A stretch of 64,000 nucleotides of DNA from NCBI RefSeq assembly GCF_003860465.1, contig NZ_CP034183.1, forward strand, positions 636,501 through 700,500, in the 5' to 3' direction. The notes beneath the pieces were generated by a model. It was not told where the DNA came from. It did no database searches and was given only the letters and a program-made list of their open reading frames with translations. This document shows, one piece after another, positions 36,209 to 45,007 of this stretch. Source of the stretch: Deinococcus psychrotolerans (GTDB lineage Bacteria; Deinococcota; Deinococci; Deinococcales; Deinococcaceae). Positions within the stretch are counted from its first letter, which is position 1. Every line of letters begins with the position of its first letter. The position numbers and the translations under genes were made by a program.

Positions 36209-37192
36209 TCACCACCTCGGCTTGGCCGCGCCCAGCAGATGATACAGCAGGGCCTTTTGAGCGTGCAGGCGGTTCTCGGCTTGGTCAAACACACGGCTCT
36301 TGGGATGTTCGGTGGCTTCCGGCACGGTTTCTTCGCCGTAGTGGGCCGGTAAGCAGTGCAGAAAAATGCCGTCTGGGGCGATTGTCTCCAGCATCTGCGG
36401 CGTGACTTGGTAGCCCTGAAAAGCGCGGCGGCGAATGTCGGCTTCGGCTTCTTGGCCCATCGAAATCCAGACGTCGGTATACAGTACGTCCGCGCCTTCC
36501 ACCGCTGCGAGGTCGTTGGTCAGCGTGACGGCCGCGCCCCGCTTGAGTGCGCCCTGAAGCACGCCGCCGTTGGGTTCGTAGCCCACCGGCGTCACGATGG
36601 TCACGTCGGAGCCGCTCAGCACGCCCATATGAATGTGGCTGTTGGCAAGGTTGTTGCCGTCGCCGATGTAGACCACCCGCTTGCCCGCCGCGCTCCCCAA
36701 CTCCTCCTCGATGGTCTGGTAATCGGCCAGCAGCTGCACCGGATGGAGCATGTCCGACAGCCCGTTGATGACCGGAACGCAGGCGTGGTCGGCCAATTCG
36801 TGCAGGGTCTGCTGCAAATAAACCCGGCCCATGATTCCGTCTACCCAGCGCTCCAAGTTGCGGGCCACGTCGCTGACGCGCTCACGCTGGCCGAGGCCGA
36901 TTTCTTGATTCGACAGGGTGATGGCGTGGCCGCCGAGTTGGTACATTCCCACATCAAAAGTGGTGCGGGTCCTCAAACTGGCTTTCTCAAAAACCAGCGC
37001 CAGCGACAGCCCCGCAAGCGGCTTGACACCGCGCCACTCACCGCGCTTCATCGAGGCGGCGGTGTCCAGAACGCTGCGGAGCTCGGCGCTGGTCATATCG
37101 AGGTTGGATAAAAAGTCGCGCCCCGCCATTACCGGAGCAGGCAAAGTGTCGGCGGTCAGCAGCGTCGGAGAAGGCAGAGAAGAAGTCAGCAT
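36209..37192 (-). CDS. argF: Ornithine carbamoyltransferase
   Basis: 327 residues. Carbamoyl phosphate loop FEKASLRTRTTFDVG, then GLSDMLHPVQLLADY with HPVQ, VVYIGDGNNLANSH, YTDVWISMGQE and the HCLPAHYGEE motif that binds ornithine. It makes citrulline in arginine synthesis. The ATG at 37192 is supported by TAGACT 9 bases upstream; an in-frame ATG 21 codons later is less likely. Two ARG-box-like palindromes cover the promoter. Confidence 0.95.
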   Translation of the reverse strand: MLTSSLPSPTLLTADTLPAPVMAGRDFLSNLDMTSAELRSVLDTAASMKRGEWRGVKPLAGLSLALVFEKASLRTRTTFDVGMYQLGGHAITLSNQEIGLGQRERVSDVARNLERWVDGIMGRVYLQQTLHELADHACVPVINGLSDMLHPVQLLADYQTIEEELGSAAGKRVVYIGDGNNLANSHIHMGVLSGSDVTIVTPVGYEPNGGVLQGALKRGAAVTLTNDLAAVEGADVLYTDVWISMGQEAEADIRRRAFQGYQVTPQMLETIAPDGIFLHCLPAHYGEETVPEATEHPKSRVFDQAENRLHAQKALLYHLLGAAKPRW

Positions 37193-37201
37193 CAGACGGT
37201 C

Positions 37202-37252
37202 AGTCTAACGGCCCGACGCATGAAGATGCAAGTTTACTGCATGAAGATGCAA
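37202..37252 (-). promoter_or_regulatory. argF promoter with tandem ARG-box-like operator
   Basis: The -10 box TAGACT (37207-37202) is followed by 9 bases to the ATG. The 14-bp element GCATGAAGATGCAA occurs at 37218-37231 and 37239-37252, spaced 21 bp. Each holds the palindrome GCAT-GAAG-ATGC and resembles the Bacillus ARG box. The first copy would cover the -35 region. ArgR-type repression by arginine is the natural reading. Confidence 0.7.
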
Positions 37253-37390
37253 ATTACACGAATAGCTGTATACCGATTCTGCCTGATTCCAGCTCCACAA
37301 CGCGGCATCAGTATTTTTCCTGCTCACATCGGCCGGATTAAAATGCGCCCAGCACACAGGCGCTGAACACACTTTCTTAAAAGCCGCGCC

Positions 37391-37744
37391 TCAGCTCCGC
37401 TCGATCCAAACGGGTTCCGGCTCGACTGTTTCGGCAGGAGTCTTGCCCGCTTCCAAGCCGCTGTTTTTCTCGGTCTGCACAGGCGTGAGCGTCATATCGT
37501 GCTGGCACAGAATTTGGCACGACAAGCGCACGCCGCTCAGGCCCTTTTCTTCGAGTTTGTCGTGTTCGGCCTGCGTCATTTGAAACGGCTCGCCCACACT
37601 GAACTCCACCTTGCAAGTCGTGCAGCGGGCCACGCCGCCGCAGCGGTGCAAAATGTCCACGCCGCTGCGCTCCAAAGCCAGCACCAAGCGCTCGTTGTCT
37701 TGAACTTGAAATTCTCCGTAGCCGTTTACTGTCAGTGTGATCAT
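37391..37744 (-). CDS. [2Fe-2S] ferredoxin-like protein
   Basis: 117 residues. Cluster motif C-x5-C-x2-C in HRCGGVARCTTCKVEF plus the distal Cys in RLSCQILC. The C-terminal 35 residues are an added acidic tail. Plant-type ferredoxins carry single electrons to oxygenases or reductases; no partner is adjacent. The start at 37744 (MITLTVNG) fits the family N-terminus. Confidence 0.85.
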   Translation of the reverse strand: MITLTVNGYGEFQVQDNERLVLALERSGVDILHRCGGVARCTTCKVEFSVGEPFQMTQAEHDKLEEKGLSGVRLSCQILCQHDMTLTPVQTEKNSGLEAGKTPAETVEPEPVWIERS

Positions 37745-37821
37745 GCCCAGCATTGTCCCGCTTTGAAGCGGCAGAGAGCAAGCGAGCAAATCCAGCCGCG
37801 CAAGTCCGCTAGACTACGCGG

Positions 37822-38715
37822 ATGAAAGTTGGTTTGTTGGACGTTCTGGGCGCACGCTACACGCGCTACTGGACTACTTTTTTGGAAGAACTTGGCCTCG
37901 AGGTGGTGACGCCCCATCTGCCCGCCGAGAGCGCTTTTGCCCTGGGCTTTGAGAGCTTGCCCGACGCGCCCGCTCAGGTGCAGTTGGTGCTGGGGCGCGT
38001 CATTGAACTCGGCCAAGTCGACCTGGTGCTGCTGCCGCAAACCCTAGCGGTGTGGCAAGACGCTTGGGCCAGCGACCTCACCGAGTTGTTGCCACGCCGG
38101 ATCAGCGGGTTGCCGACGCTCAAGGCCGTACCGGACGGCGGCTCAGCCATGACCGACGCCGCGCTGGAACTCGGCCAGCAGCTCACCCACAACGCCGGGC
38201 AGGTTCGCTTGGCGCTCAGCAAAGCCAAGCCGCTCTCGCTGCCGGTGCGCGAACAAGTACCGACACTGAGCCGCGCTTCTCAGACCAGCGTGGCGGTGAT
38301 CGGCCCGGCCAGTCTGCTGCGCGACGAATTTTTGATCGGGCCGCTGAGAGGCCAACTCGAAAGCGCCGGGCTGTTTGCGGTGTGGGCCAGCGACTTGCCG
38401 CGTGAGCAACTGCGTGAGCGCGGCCAGCGGTTCACCTTGCCCAGTGGCAAAGCGCTTCCGGCAGGCGAGGCTGACCTCTACGGCGCTCAGCAGTGGCTGG
38501 AAGGCAAAGGCGCGGTGCGCGGCCTGATTTACGCCTGCACCGTGCGCGACGCCGCCACCTTCAGCGCCCTGACCCGCCTTGAGCAGACGGCCCGCAAACC
38601 TGCTCTGCTGCTTGAGCTCGACCCTCAGCAGCCGCGCCACTTCCAGCCGCAGCTCAGCGCTTTTGCCGCCGAGTTGTTGGCTGTCTCCTCCACCCCTTCA
38701 CAGGAGCTTTCATGA
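37822..38715 (+). CDS. DUF2229-like protein related to 2-hydroxyacyl-CoA dehydratase activators
   Basis: 297 residues. The N-terminus (KVGLLDVLGARYTRYWTTFL, EELGLEVVTPHLPAE) matches the pattern of DUF2229 modules found in CoA-enzyme activases (KVGIPRAL... FFEELG...V.SP). The activase ATPase domain and cluster Cys are missing, so this is a stand-alone derivative. TAGACT ends 6 bases before the ATG (leaderless). The 3' end overlaps the next gene (ATGA). Function unknown. Confidence 0.6.
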   Translation: MKVGLLDVLGARYTRYWTTFLEELGLEVVTPHLPAESAFALGFESLPDAPAQVQLVLGRVIELGQVDLVLLPQTLAVWQDAWASDLTELLPRRISGLPTLKAVPDGGSAMTDAALELGQQLTHNAGQVRLALSKAKPLSLPVREQVPTLSRASQTSVAVIGPASLLRDEFLIGPLRGQLESAGLFAVWASDLPREQLRERGQRFTLPSGKALPAGEADLYGAQQWLEGKGAVRGLIYACTVRDAATFSALTRLEQTARKPALLLELDPQQPRHFQPQLSAFAAELLAVSSTPSQELS

Positions 38716-39092
38716 ATCCTTGGACTTGGCTCACCACCGCCGACCCCGCTCCCGGCTTTAACCGCACCAAACTGCTCAAAATCCTGGCCCGCACCTTGCT
38801 GTTCGTGTTGGTGGTCACGCTGCTTCAGGCGCTGGTGTACGCAGTGGGACTGGGCGCATATCTCAAAACGTGGTGGGGCACCTTGCTGCTCATCACGGTG
38901 GTGTATATCCCCTTTTTCAAGTTGATGACGCTGGACACCTTGGTCGGCCAACCCGCGCCGCGCCCCGTCAAGCCCGGCCAAAAGCCGACGGCGGCGCAGG
39001 CCTCGCAAGTCCGGATTGCCAAACGCGCCGAGAAAAACCGCTTCGCCGGCGTCAAAAAAGGCCCGCCAAAGAACATGGGCGGGCGGCGCTGA
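38712..39092 (+). CDS. Small membrane protein with basic tail
   Basis: 126 residues with two hydrophobic helices (LLKILARTLLFVLVVTLLQA; WWGTLLLITVVYIPFFKLM) and a Lys/Arg/Pro-rich C-terminal tail (AKRAEKNRFAGVKKGPPKN). Translationally coupled to the gene before it. Unknown function. Confidence 0.65.
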   Translation: MNPWTWLTTADPAPGFNRTKLLKILARTLLFVLVVTLLQALVYAVGLGAYLKTWWGTLLLITVVYIPFFKLMTLDTLVGQPAPRPVKPGQKPTAAQASQVRIAKRAEKNRFAGVKKGPPKNMGGRR

Positions 39093-39140
39093 AGCAGGTG
39101 GGTGTTCAGCCTTGATCTGAACAGGTGTTTGAAGCGCTCC

Positions 39141-39812
39141 TCAGCGGCTGACCTTGATGAGTTCCAAGCTGGAGTTCGGCGACACCTGTTTGACGACCCC
39201 GACGCCTTTGGCATACCAAGCGGTGGTTTGAACGTCCTTCATGCTTTTGGCCATTTCGGGCGGCACTTTTTGGCCTTTAAACATTTTGCTGATATCCATG
39301 CTGGTGCTGGACTGCACCTTGAGGGCTTGGAATGTTCCGGCAGGAGTGGTGACTTGCTCACTGCCCACGATGCGGTTGGTCGTCTGGCTGGTCATGCTGC
39401 CAATCGTCGCGGCCGACTTCCAAACAAAACCGTTTTTCCACTGACTGGCGGGCGGCACGCTGCTCATGATCATCGCGGTTTTTTGCTGGCTCCCGGCCCT
39501 GATGCTGATTTGGCCGCCTCTACAGTCGTAGACCACGTTGTAAGCCTGTCCCGAAGTTTCTCCATTTACCGTGACGGTGTTGCCGGAAAGCTTGATGGTG
39601 CTGGTGGTGGTGATGACTTGTCCTGCGGCTGTGGTGCGGTAAGTAAACGTGCCGGCGTTGGCAAAATAAGGATGGTCACAGGCTCCGGCAAAGGCGCTGC
39701 CCACCGACAAAAAGCCGAGTGCGCCCGCGCAGACAGCGCTTGCTCTGAGCACCAATGGGCGGGGCGATTGGGGGCGCTGAACAGGACATGACGGGGCATT
39801 CTCAAAACGCAT
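39141..39812 (-). CDS. Secreted protein, DUF3108-like fold
   Basis: 223 residues with a long N-region and hydrophobic signal peptide ending near GSAFAG; AGGAGG lies upstream of the ATG. The mature part is beta-rich (GTFTYRTTAAGQVITTTST; FVWKSAATIGSMTSQTTN; VTTPAGTFQALKVQSSTSMD; TAWYAKGVGVVKQVSPN), a pattern like DUF3108/LolA-type lipid-binding proteins. Role unknown. Confidence 0.55.
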   Translation of the reverse strand: MRFENAPSCPVQRPQSPRPLVLRASAVCAGALGFLSVGSAFAGACDHPYFANAGTFTYRTTAAGQVITTTSTIKLSGNTVTVNGETSGQAYNVVYDCRGGQISIRAGSQQKTAMIMSSVPPASQWKNGFVWKSAATIGSMTSQTTNRIVGSEQVTTPAGTFQALKVQSSTSMDISKMFKGQKVPPEMAKSMKDVQTTAWYAKGVGVVKQVSPNSSLELIKVSR

Positions 39813-39925
39813 GCGGGGCCTCCTGTGAATTGAGCTCGATGATACACCCCACCGTGCCCGGCTTACTGAGAGCCGCAGCGACCAAACCGCTTTTTTGGCG
39901 GCTGAGTTCTGCTAGCGTATAAAGC

Positions 39926-41311
39926 ATGTTTGAGACCCTCGGCAACAAATTGCAAGACATTTTGGAACGCCTCCAGCGTGAAAAAACCCTGACCGACGCG
40001 CAAGTCAAAGTCGCCATGCGCGAAATTCGGATGGCCCTCCTGGAGGCCGACGTGAACTTCGGCGTGGCCAAAGAGTTCGTCTCACGCGTCAGCGAGAAGG
40101 CGGTGGGGCAAGAAGTGCTGGGCAGCCTCAACGCCGGTCAGATGGTGGTCAAGCTGGTTCACGATGAGCTGATTCAGACGCTTGGCGGCGAGTCCAAGCA
40201 GCCGACCCTCAAAAATGAAGGCAACGTGGTGTTTATGGTCGGCCTTCAGGGCGCGGGCAAAACCACCTCCACCGGCAAGCTGGCCAAGTTCTACAAGGAA
40301 AAAGGCCGCCGGGTGCTGCTGATTGCCGCCGATACCCAGCGCCCCGCCGCCCGCGAGCAACTCCGCACCCTCGGCAACCAAGTCGGTGTGCCGGTGCTGG
40401 AAGTCGCCAACGGCGAAACGCCCGCCCAGACCAGACAGCGCCTGAATGAATTTCAGCAGCAAGATTTCCGCGATCTGGTGATTGTGGATACGGCCGGCCG
40501 CCTGCAAATCGACGAAAATTTGATGACCCAGTTGGCCGACCTTCAGGCCGCCTTGCAGCCCACCGAGACGCTGCTGGTGGTGGACGCCATGACCGGGCAA
40601 GAGGCGCTGAGCGTGGCCAAAACCTTTGACGAGCGGGTGAACTTATCGGGCCTGATCATCACCAAAATGGACGGCGACGCACGCGGCGGGGCGGCGCTCT
40701 CGGCACGCTTCGTAACGGGCAAGCCGATTTATTTCGCGGGCACCTCCGAAAAGCTGACCGGTTTGGAACCATTTTATCCTGACCGCGTGGCGGGCCGCAT
40801 TCTGGGAATGGGCGACGTGCTGGGCCTGATCGAGCGGGCGCAGCAAGCCGATTTGCAGAGCATGGAAACCAAGAAGGCCGAAGAATTCGACCTTGAAGAC
40901 CTGCTCAATCAACTGCGCCAGATTCGCAAGATGGGGCCACTCGGCGACCTCATCAAGCTGATTCCGGGCATGAGCCGCGCCCTGCCGGAAGGATTTAGCA
41001 TCGACGAGAAGCAGATTCACAAAATCGACTCGATGATCTCCAGCATGACGATGAAGGAGCGGCGCAATCCCAAGATTTTGAATGCCTCGCGCCGCAAGCG
41101 CGTTGCGGCGGGCGCGGGCACCCAGGTCAGCGAGATCAACAAACTGGTCAAAATGCACGAGCAGATGAAGGACATGATGAAAATGCTTCAGCGCATGAGC
41201 GGCGGCAAAGGCATGGGAGCGCTGGGGGGCGGCATGAAAGGAGCAGGCATGAAAGGCGGGCGGGCCCTGCAGCCCAATCAGGTTTTGCCGCCCAAGCTGC
41301 CGCGCCGCTGA
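39926..41311 (+). CDS. ffh: Signal recognition particle protein Ffh
   Basis: 461 residues. N domain, then the SRP GTPase with G1 [29 protein letters not shown]3 [12 protein letters not shown] and G4 [10 protein letters not shown], and a Met-rich M domain ([39 protein letters not shown]) that binds signal peptides and 4.5S RNA. Targets membrane proteins. TAGCGT ends 7 bases before the ATG (leaderless). Confidence 0.97.
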   Translation: MFETLGNKLQDILERLQREKTLTDAQVKVAMREIRMALLEADVNFGVAKEFVSRVSEKAVGQEVLGSLNAGQMVVKLVHDELIQTLGGESKQPTLKNEGNVVFMVGLQGAGKTTSTGKLAKFYKEKGRRVLLIAADTQRPAAREQLRTLGNQVGVPVLEVANGETPAQTRQRLNEFQQQDFRDLVIVDTAGRLQIDENLMTQLADLQAALQPTETLLVVDAMTGQEALSVAKTFDERVNLSGLIITKMDGDARGGAALSARFVTGKPIYFAGTSEKLTGLEPFYPDRVAGRILGMGDVLGLIERAQQADLQSMETKKAEEFDLEDLLNQLRQIRKMGPLGDLIKLIPGMSRALPEGFSIDEKQIHKIDSMISSMTMKERRNPKILNASRRKRVAAGAGTQVSEINKLVKMHEQMKDMMKMLQRMSGGKGMGALGGGMKGAGMKGGRALQPNQVLPPKLPRR

Positions 41312-41336
41312 TTGTGCGCTCAGGTACGCGCCGCGT

Positions 41337-41366
41337 TTGACAATGGAGGGACTTGACCCCTATACT
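41337..41366 (+). promoter_or_regulatory. Promoter of tRNA-Lys
   Basis: TTGACA (41337-41342), an 18-base spacer, TATACT (41361-41366): a near-consensus sigma-70 promoter 38 bases ahead of the tRNA. Confidence 0.85.
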
Positions 41367-41403
41367 CCCTTTCGCCCGCTTACGAGCGCGGCCGCACCAG
41401 AAA

Positions 41404-41479
41404 GGGATGTTAGCTCAGTTGGTAGAGCAGATGACTTTTAATCATCGGGTCGTAGGTTCGAGCCCTACACGTCCCACCA
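41404..41479 (+). tRNA. tRNA-Lys (UUU)
   Basis: 76 bases with encoded CCA. GGGATGT/ACGTCCC-type acceptor stem, D arm TAGCTCAGTTGGTAGAGC, anticodon loop CTTTTAA with UUU, T arm GTAGGTTCGAGCCCTAC. Confidence 0.97.
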
Positions 41480-41482
41480 AAC

Positions 41483-41506
41483 AAACACCGTCTAGTGCGG
41501 TGTTTT
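41483..41506 (+). terminator. Terminator of tRNA-Lys
   Basis: AAACACCG/CGGTGTTT stem followed by a T run; also ends facing the HD gene on the minus strand. Confidence 0.85.
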
Positions 41507-41511
41507 TTGTT

Positions 41512-42189
41512 TTACCCCAGCGGCGTAAAGACCCGCACCGCCTCTTTTTCGAATCCCAAAGCCGTTTCTAAAGCGCTCACCGTACGTTCCAACTCGGCGA
41601 ACAAAGTCAGCAAACGCGGGCGGGCGGCGACTTCGGGCCGCTGGGCGGCCATGCGGTAAGCGTCGGAGAGCAAGCGGTAATACTGCACTGTGCCGTTTTT
41701 CCCGGCGGTGAAGCGCTCAAACACACCTTCGCCATCGGTAAAGGTGTCCACCAAAATGCTGCGGCTGTTGTGGAGTTTGTCGGAGGCCGAGACGAGCAGC
41801 GCAGACACCGACACCTGAGGTAAGTGAACGAGGTAAGCGCGTTTGCGGGTGGCCCAATCGGGTTTGAGGCCGTGCGGATCGGGGGTCGCGTCGGTGGCGG
41901 CATCCACCAAGCGGGCCACCTCTTCGCCAAAACGCCGCACGATCTCAGCGCGGAGATCCTGGTGGCTGCGCCCGGTGTTGTGGGGGCCGTCTTCCAGCGC
42001 GTCGTGCAGGAGGGCGGCGATAGCCTCGGTTTCGTTCGCGCCGAATTCGAGGGCCAGCGAAGCCACGCCCAGAAGGTGCGAGAGGTAAGGCACGCCGCTG
42101 CCTTTGCGGGTTTGGGCGGCGTGCCACTGGGCAGCGAGCACCAGCGCTTCTTGAAATTTGGTGGTCAGGAGGGGAGCAGAAGTAGACAT
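41512..42189 (-). CDS. HD-domain phosphohydrolase (RelA/SpoT hydrolase-like)
   Basis: 225 residues. HD signature: WHAAQTRKGSGVPYLSHLLG with His, ALLHDALEDGP with His-Asp-Glu-Asp, and a later Asp in SASDKLHNSRSI. These are the Mn-binding residues of the SpoT hydrolase domain and small alarmone hydrolases (MESH1-like). It probably degrades a nucleotide such as ppGpp or a relative. Confidence 0.75.
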   Translation of the reverse strand: MSTSAPLLTTKFQEALVLAAQWHAAQTRKGSGVPYLSHLLGVASLALEFGANETEAIAALLHDALEDGPHNTGRSHQDLRAEIVRRFGEEVARLVDAATDATPDPHGLKPDWATRKRAYLVHLPQVSVSALLVSASDKLHNSRSILVDTFTDGEGVFERFTAGKNGTVQYYRLLSDAYRMAAQRPEVAARPRLLTLFAELERTVSALETALGFEKEAVRVFTPLG

Positions 42190-42192
42190 GCT

Positions 42193-42972
42193 TCAGTTTA
42201 ATTCGCGCCGCAGCTTGCCCGCCATGCTGAACCACTCGCGCTCCTGGCCTTTATAAAGTCGGCTGGCCCGCTGCTCGGTTTTGGCCACAATGTCCAGTTC
42301 GCGCTTCGCGTCGGCGCTGCGGTTTTGGGCAATCAGAAAAGCGGCGTAACGCACGCGGGGTTCTTCGCTGGTCGCGCCGATAAGGGCTTGCTGATAGGTG
42401 GCCTCGGCTTCACTATTCAGGGTTTGTTCGGCCTGCGCCTGCGCCAGCAGCGTCAGTGTGCGTGTACGAATAGAGGCGCTGGTTTTGAGGTCGACCCGCT
42501 TCAAATGCGCCGCCGCCGCCGCTGGATCGCACCTTGCCATCGACAGCTCTGCGCTGGTCAGCAGCACCAACGGATCATCGGCGTAAATGCCGGTCAGCAG
42601 CGGCTCCAATACACCCTGCGCTTCATCCTCGCGACCAGCGCGGGCCAGCAAGGCGGCGAGGTCGGCGCGGTTTTGCAGGGTGTCACTCTCCTCGGTGCGC
42701 TCTCTCACTTCGCGGATGCGGCTCTCGAGTGGCCGCAGATTTTCTAGCGCGGGCTGCAAGGTGCTGGACACCCGCCGGGCGTTGCCGCGCATTCCGGGCA
42801 GCACTTCCAAAAAGAGGTAGGCCAGCACGCCGATATAACTGCCGAACAACAAGATAAAAAACCAATAGGTGGGGCGGCGGGTGGTGATGGCGTGAACCAG
42901 AAAGATCAGTTGTAGCGCACCTGACAAGTAGCCGAGCCAAGGGTAGTGACCAAGAAAGCCGAACAAATTCAT
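42193..42972 (-). CDS. Membrane-anchored TPR protein
   Basis: 259 residues. The N-terminus has two hydrophobic helices like the PLDc_N/cardiolipin-synthase leader (YWFFILLFGSYIGVLAYLFL), then a helical repeat region (NRADLAALLARAGREDEAQG; EATYQQALIGATSEEP) of tetratricopeptide type, as in YfgM-like scaffolds. TAGCAT ends 6 bases before the ATG (leaderless). It precedes the HD gene by 3 bases, so the two form an operon. Confidence 0.7.
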   Translation of the reverse strand: MNLFGFLGHYPWLGYLSGALQLIFLVHAITTRRPTYWFFILLFGSYIGVLAYLFLEVLPGMRGNARRVSSTLQPALENLRPLESRIREVRERTEESDTLQNRADLAALLARAGREDEAQGVLEPLLTGIYADDPLVLLTSAELSMARCDPAAAAAHLKRVDLKTSASIRTRTLTLLAQAQAEQTLNSEAEATYQQALIGATSEEPRVRYAAFLIAQNRSADAKRELDIVAKTEQRASRLYKGQEREWFSMAGKLRRELN

Positions 42973-43009
42973 AAGCTCATGCTAGAGGCTGGAGATGTGA
43001 AGACGGGCC

Positions 43010-44620
43010 GTGAGGCTACTCCCTGCTGGCTCCGTGAAAAAGCTTTACCGTAAGCGGGTGCGCCGTTTTTCTTCTCCCGCTCTCGGTTGGCTGATCGCGC
43101 TGCCCGCGCTCGGCTTTTTGGGTGTCTTTTTGGTGTGGCCGCTCATCAGCGTGATGCGGGTGGGCGGCATCAATCTCAGCATCTGGCGAGAGCCGTATTT
43201 TCTGGGCCGATTGGGTTGGACACTCAGCCAAGCGGGCCTCACCGTGCTGCTGGGAGCCGCCATCGCTTGGCCTCTGGCTTACTTGCTTTCGCGCTACGCC
43301 CTGAGGGGCAAACTGGGCCTGCTGCGGCTGCTGCTGTTGCCGTTTGTGACGCCGACGCTGGTGGCGGTGCTGGGCCTGACCGCTTTGCTGGGGCCGCGCG
43401 GATGGATCACCCAGCTGACTGGCCTAGACCTCTCGGACAGCCCGGCGCTGATTATTCTGGGCAATTTGTTTTTTAATTTACCGATTATGCTACGCCTCGC
43501 TTACGGCGGCTTTGCCCGCGTGCCGCCGAGCCTGACCGGAGCGGCCCGCACACTGGGAGCCAGTCACTGGCAAGCGGCCCTGACGGTGGCCCTCCCGCTG
43601 GCCCTACCGGGTTTGGCGGCGGGAGCAATTTTGGTGTTTTTGTATAGCGCTCTGTCATTCGGCTTGCCGCTGACGCTGGGCGGCGAGAAGTACGCCACGT
43701 TGGAAGTCGAGATTTATACCCTGACCGCTTACGAGCTGCGGCTGCCAGAGGCCAGCGCCCTGATTCTGGGACAGTTGGTGGTCACGCTGGCGGCCACATT
43801 GATCTACACCAGACTGACCACCGGAGCAGTGACCTCAGCCGCCCGCACCTTGCCGGGGGCGCGGGGCGCGGCAGCGCTGGCACTGTTCAGCTTATTGGCA
43901 CTGACCTTGCTGATCTGCTTTTCACCGCTGCTGGCGGTGGTCATTCGCAGCTTTTCCGGCGTGGGCGGCCCGACGTTGGCGTTTTGGCGCGGCCTCGTCA
44001 GCCCCGATAACGACCCGCCGCTGAGCTTGATGCTGTACAACACGCTGCGCTTCGCGGGCTTTACCTTGCTGGGCGCGGTTGTCTTGGGCGCATCACACGC
44101 TTTGGGCGCGTACCTGAGCCGCTCACGTTCCCTCGACGCCCTTTCGCTGCTGCCGCTAATGCTCTCTCCAGTCAGTGTGGGGGTAGGCTATTTGCTGACG
44201 TATCCGGCTTGGGCGGCGCAACTCGGGCTGCTGATCGCCGCTTATACGCTGATCGCCTCGCCGCTGATTACCCGCAGTTTGTTGCCGGCCCTCCGCGCCC
44301 TGCCGCTCCGCGCATTGGAGGCCGCCCGCACGCTGGGAGCCAGCCCGTTGATGGCCAGCCGCACGGTGGCCCTGCCGCTGATCTGGCCCGCCCTGCGCGG
44401 CGGCGCAGCCCTCTCGCTCGCCACGGTGCTGGGCGAGTTCGGAGCGACATTGGTGCTGACCCGCCCCGAGTGGGCCACCCTCAGCACCGGCCTGTATGAG
44501 CGGCTCGGCAGGCCCGGCGCACAAAATTTAGGCGAGGCTTGTGCGCTGGCCACCATTTTGTTGGGCCTGGCGCTGGGGGCATTTACTGTGCTGGACGGAG
44601 GGGAAGGGGAAGTGGCTTGA
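43010..44620 (+). CDS. ABC transporter permease, ThiP/FbpB (iron or thiamine) type
   Basis: 536 residues with about twelve membrane helices and two BPD_transp_1 halves. Each half has the EAA-like loop ([20 protein letters not shown] and [20 protein letters not shown]). This tandem fusion is typical of iron(III) or thiamine importers. The ATPase and binding protein are not nearby. The start may instead be GTG at 43034; neither has a strong ribosome site. Confidence 0.8.
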   Translation: MRLLPAGSVKKLYRKRVRRFSSPALGWLIALPALGFLGVFLVWPLISVMRVGGINLSIWREPYFLGRLGWTLSQAGLTVLLGAAIAWPLAYLLSRYALRGKLGLLRLLLLPFVTPTLVAVLGLTALLGPRGWITQLTGLDLSDSPALIILGNLFFNLPIMLRLAYGGFARVPPSLTGAARTLGASHWQAALTVALPLALPGLAAGAILVFLYSALSFGLPLTLGGEKYATLEVEIYTLTAYELRLPEASALILGQLVVTLAATLIYTRLTTGAVTSAARTLPGARGAAALALFSLLALTLLICFSPLLAVVIRSFSGVGGPTLAFWRGLVSPDNDPPLSLMLYNTLRFAGFTLLGAVVLGASHALGAYLSRSRSLDALSLLPLMLSPVSVGVGYLLTYPAWAAQLGLLIAAYTLIASPLITRSLLPALRALPLRALEAARTLGASPLMASRTVALPLIWPALRGGAALSLATVLGEFGATLVLTRPEWATLSTGLYERLGRPGAQNLGEACALATILLGLALGAFTVLDGGEGEVA

Positions 44621-45007
44621 GGAGGCGCTGTGTTCTTGGCTTAAGTTTTGGGCTTTTGCGTTGGCTTTCCCCGCCCCAGTGGGGACTGCTGGCCCTACGT
44701 TTGGGGGCGGCCCCTCACCTCAATTGGCTGCGTTCATGTGTCTTCACAACCTTGACGAAGAAGGAGGTCGCTGCGCTCGGCATGGAGCTTCCGGCATTTC
44801 AGTTGGTCAATTGCACCAACTTGCCAACCTGTGGGGCGGTCAAGTCGTGGGCGCTGTGCAAAAGATCTGCCCATACTAGGCGAGCTGGAAGGAGTTTCGT
44901 CTCAGGTAGAAGAAGCAAAAACCTGAGACGAAACGCCCTCCGCACAGTGTCCAAACTATTTTCCTAATGGGTTCGGATCCAAAGCCGCCGCGCTAAGCTG
45001 GCCACCT
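44621..45007. other. Intergenic stretch with a 14-bp perfect inverted repeat
   Basis: GTTTCGTCTCAGGT (44894-44907) and ACCTGAGACGAAAC (44921-44934) surround a 13-base loop. No T tract follows on either strand. The rest shows no gene I would call. TAAGCT at 44994-44999 is the -10 box of the next gene. Confidence 0.6.

Noticed and set aside
44539..44967. 142-residue frame after the permease gene
   Set aside because: Rich in Cys and Arg without domain features, and it contains the 14-bp palindrome as coding sequence.
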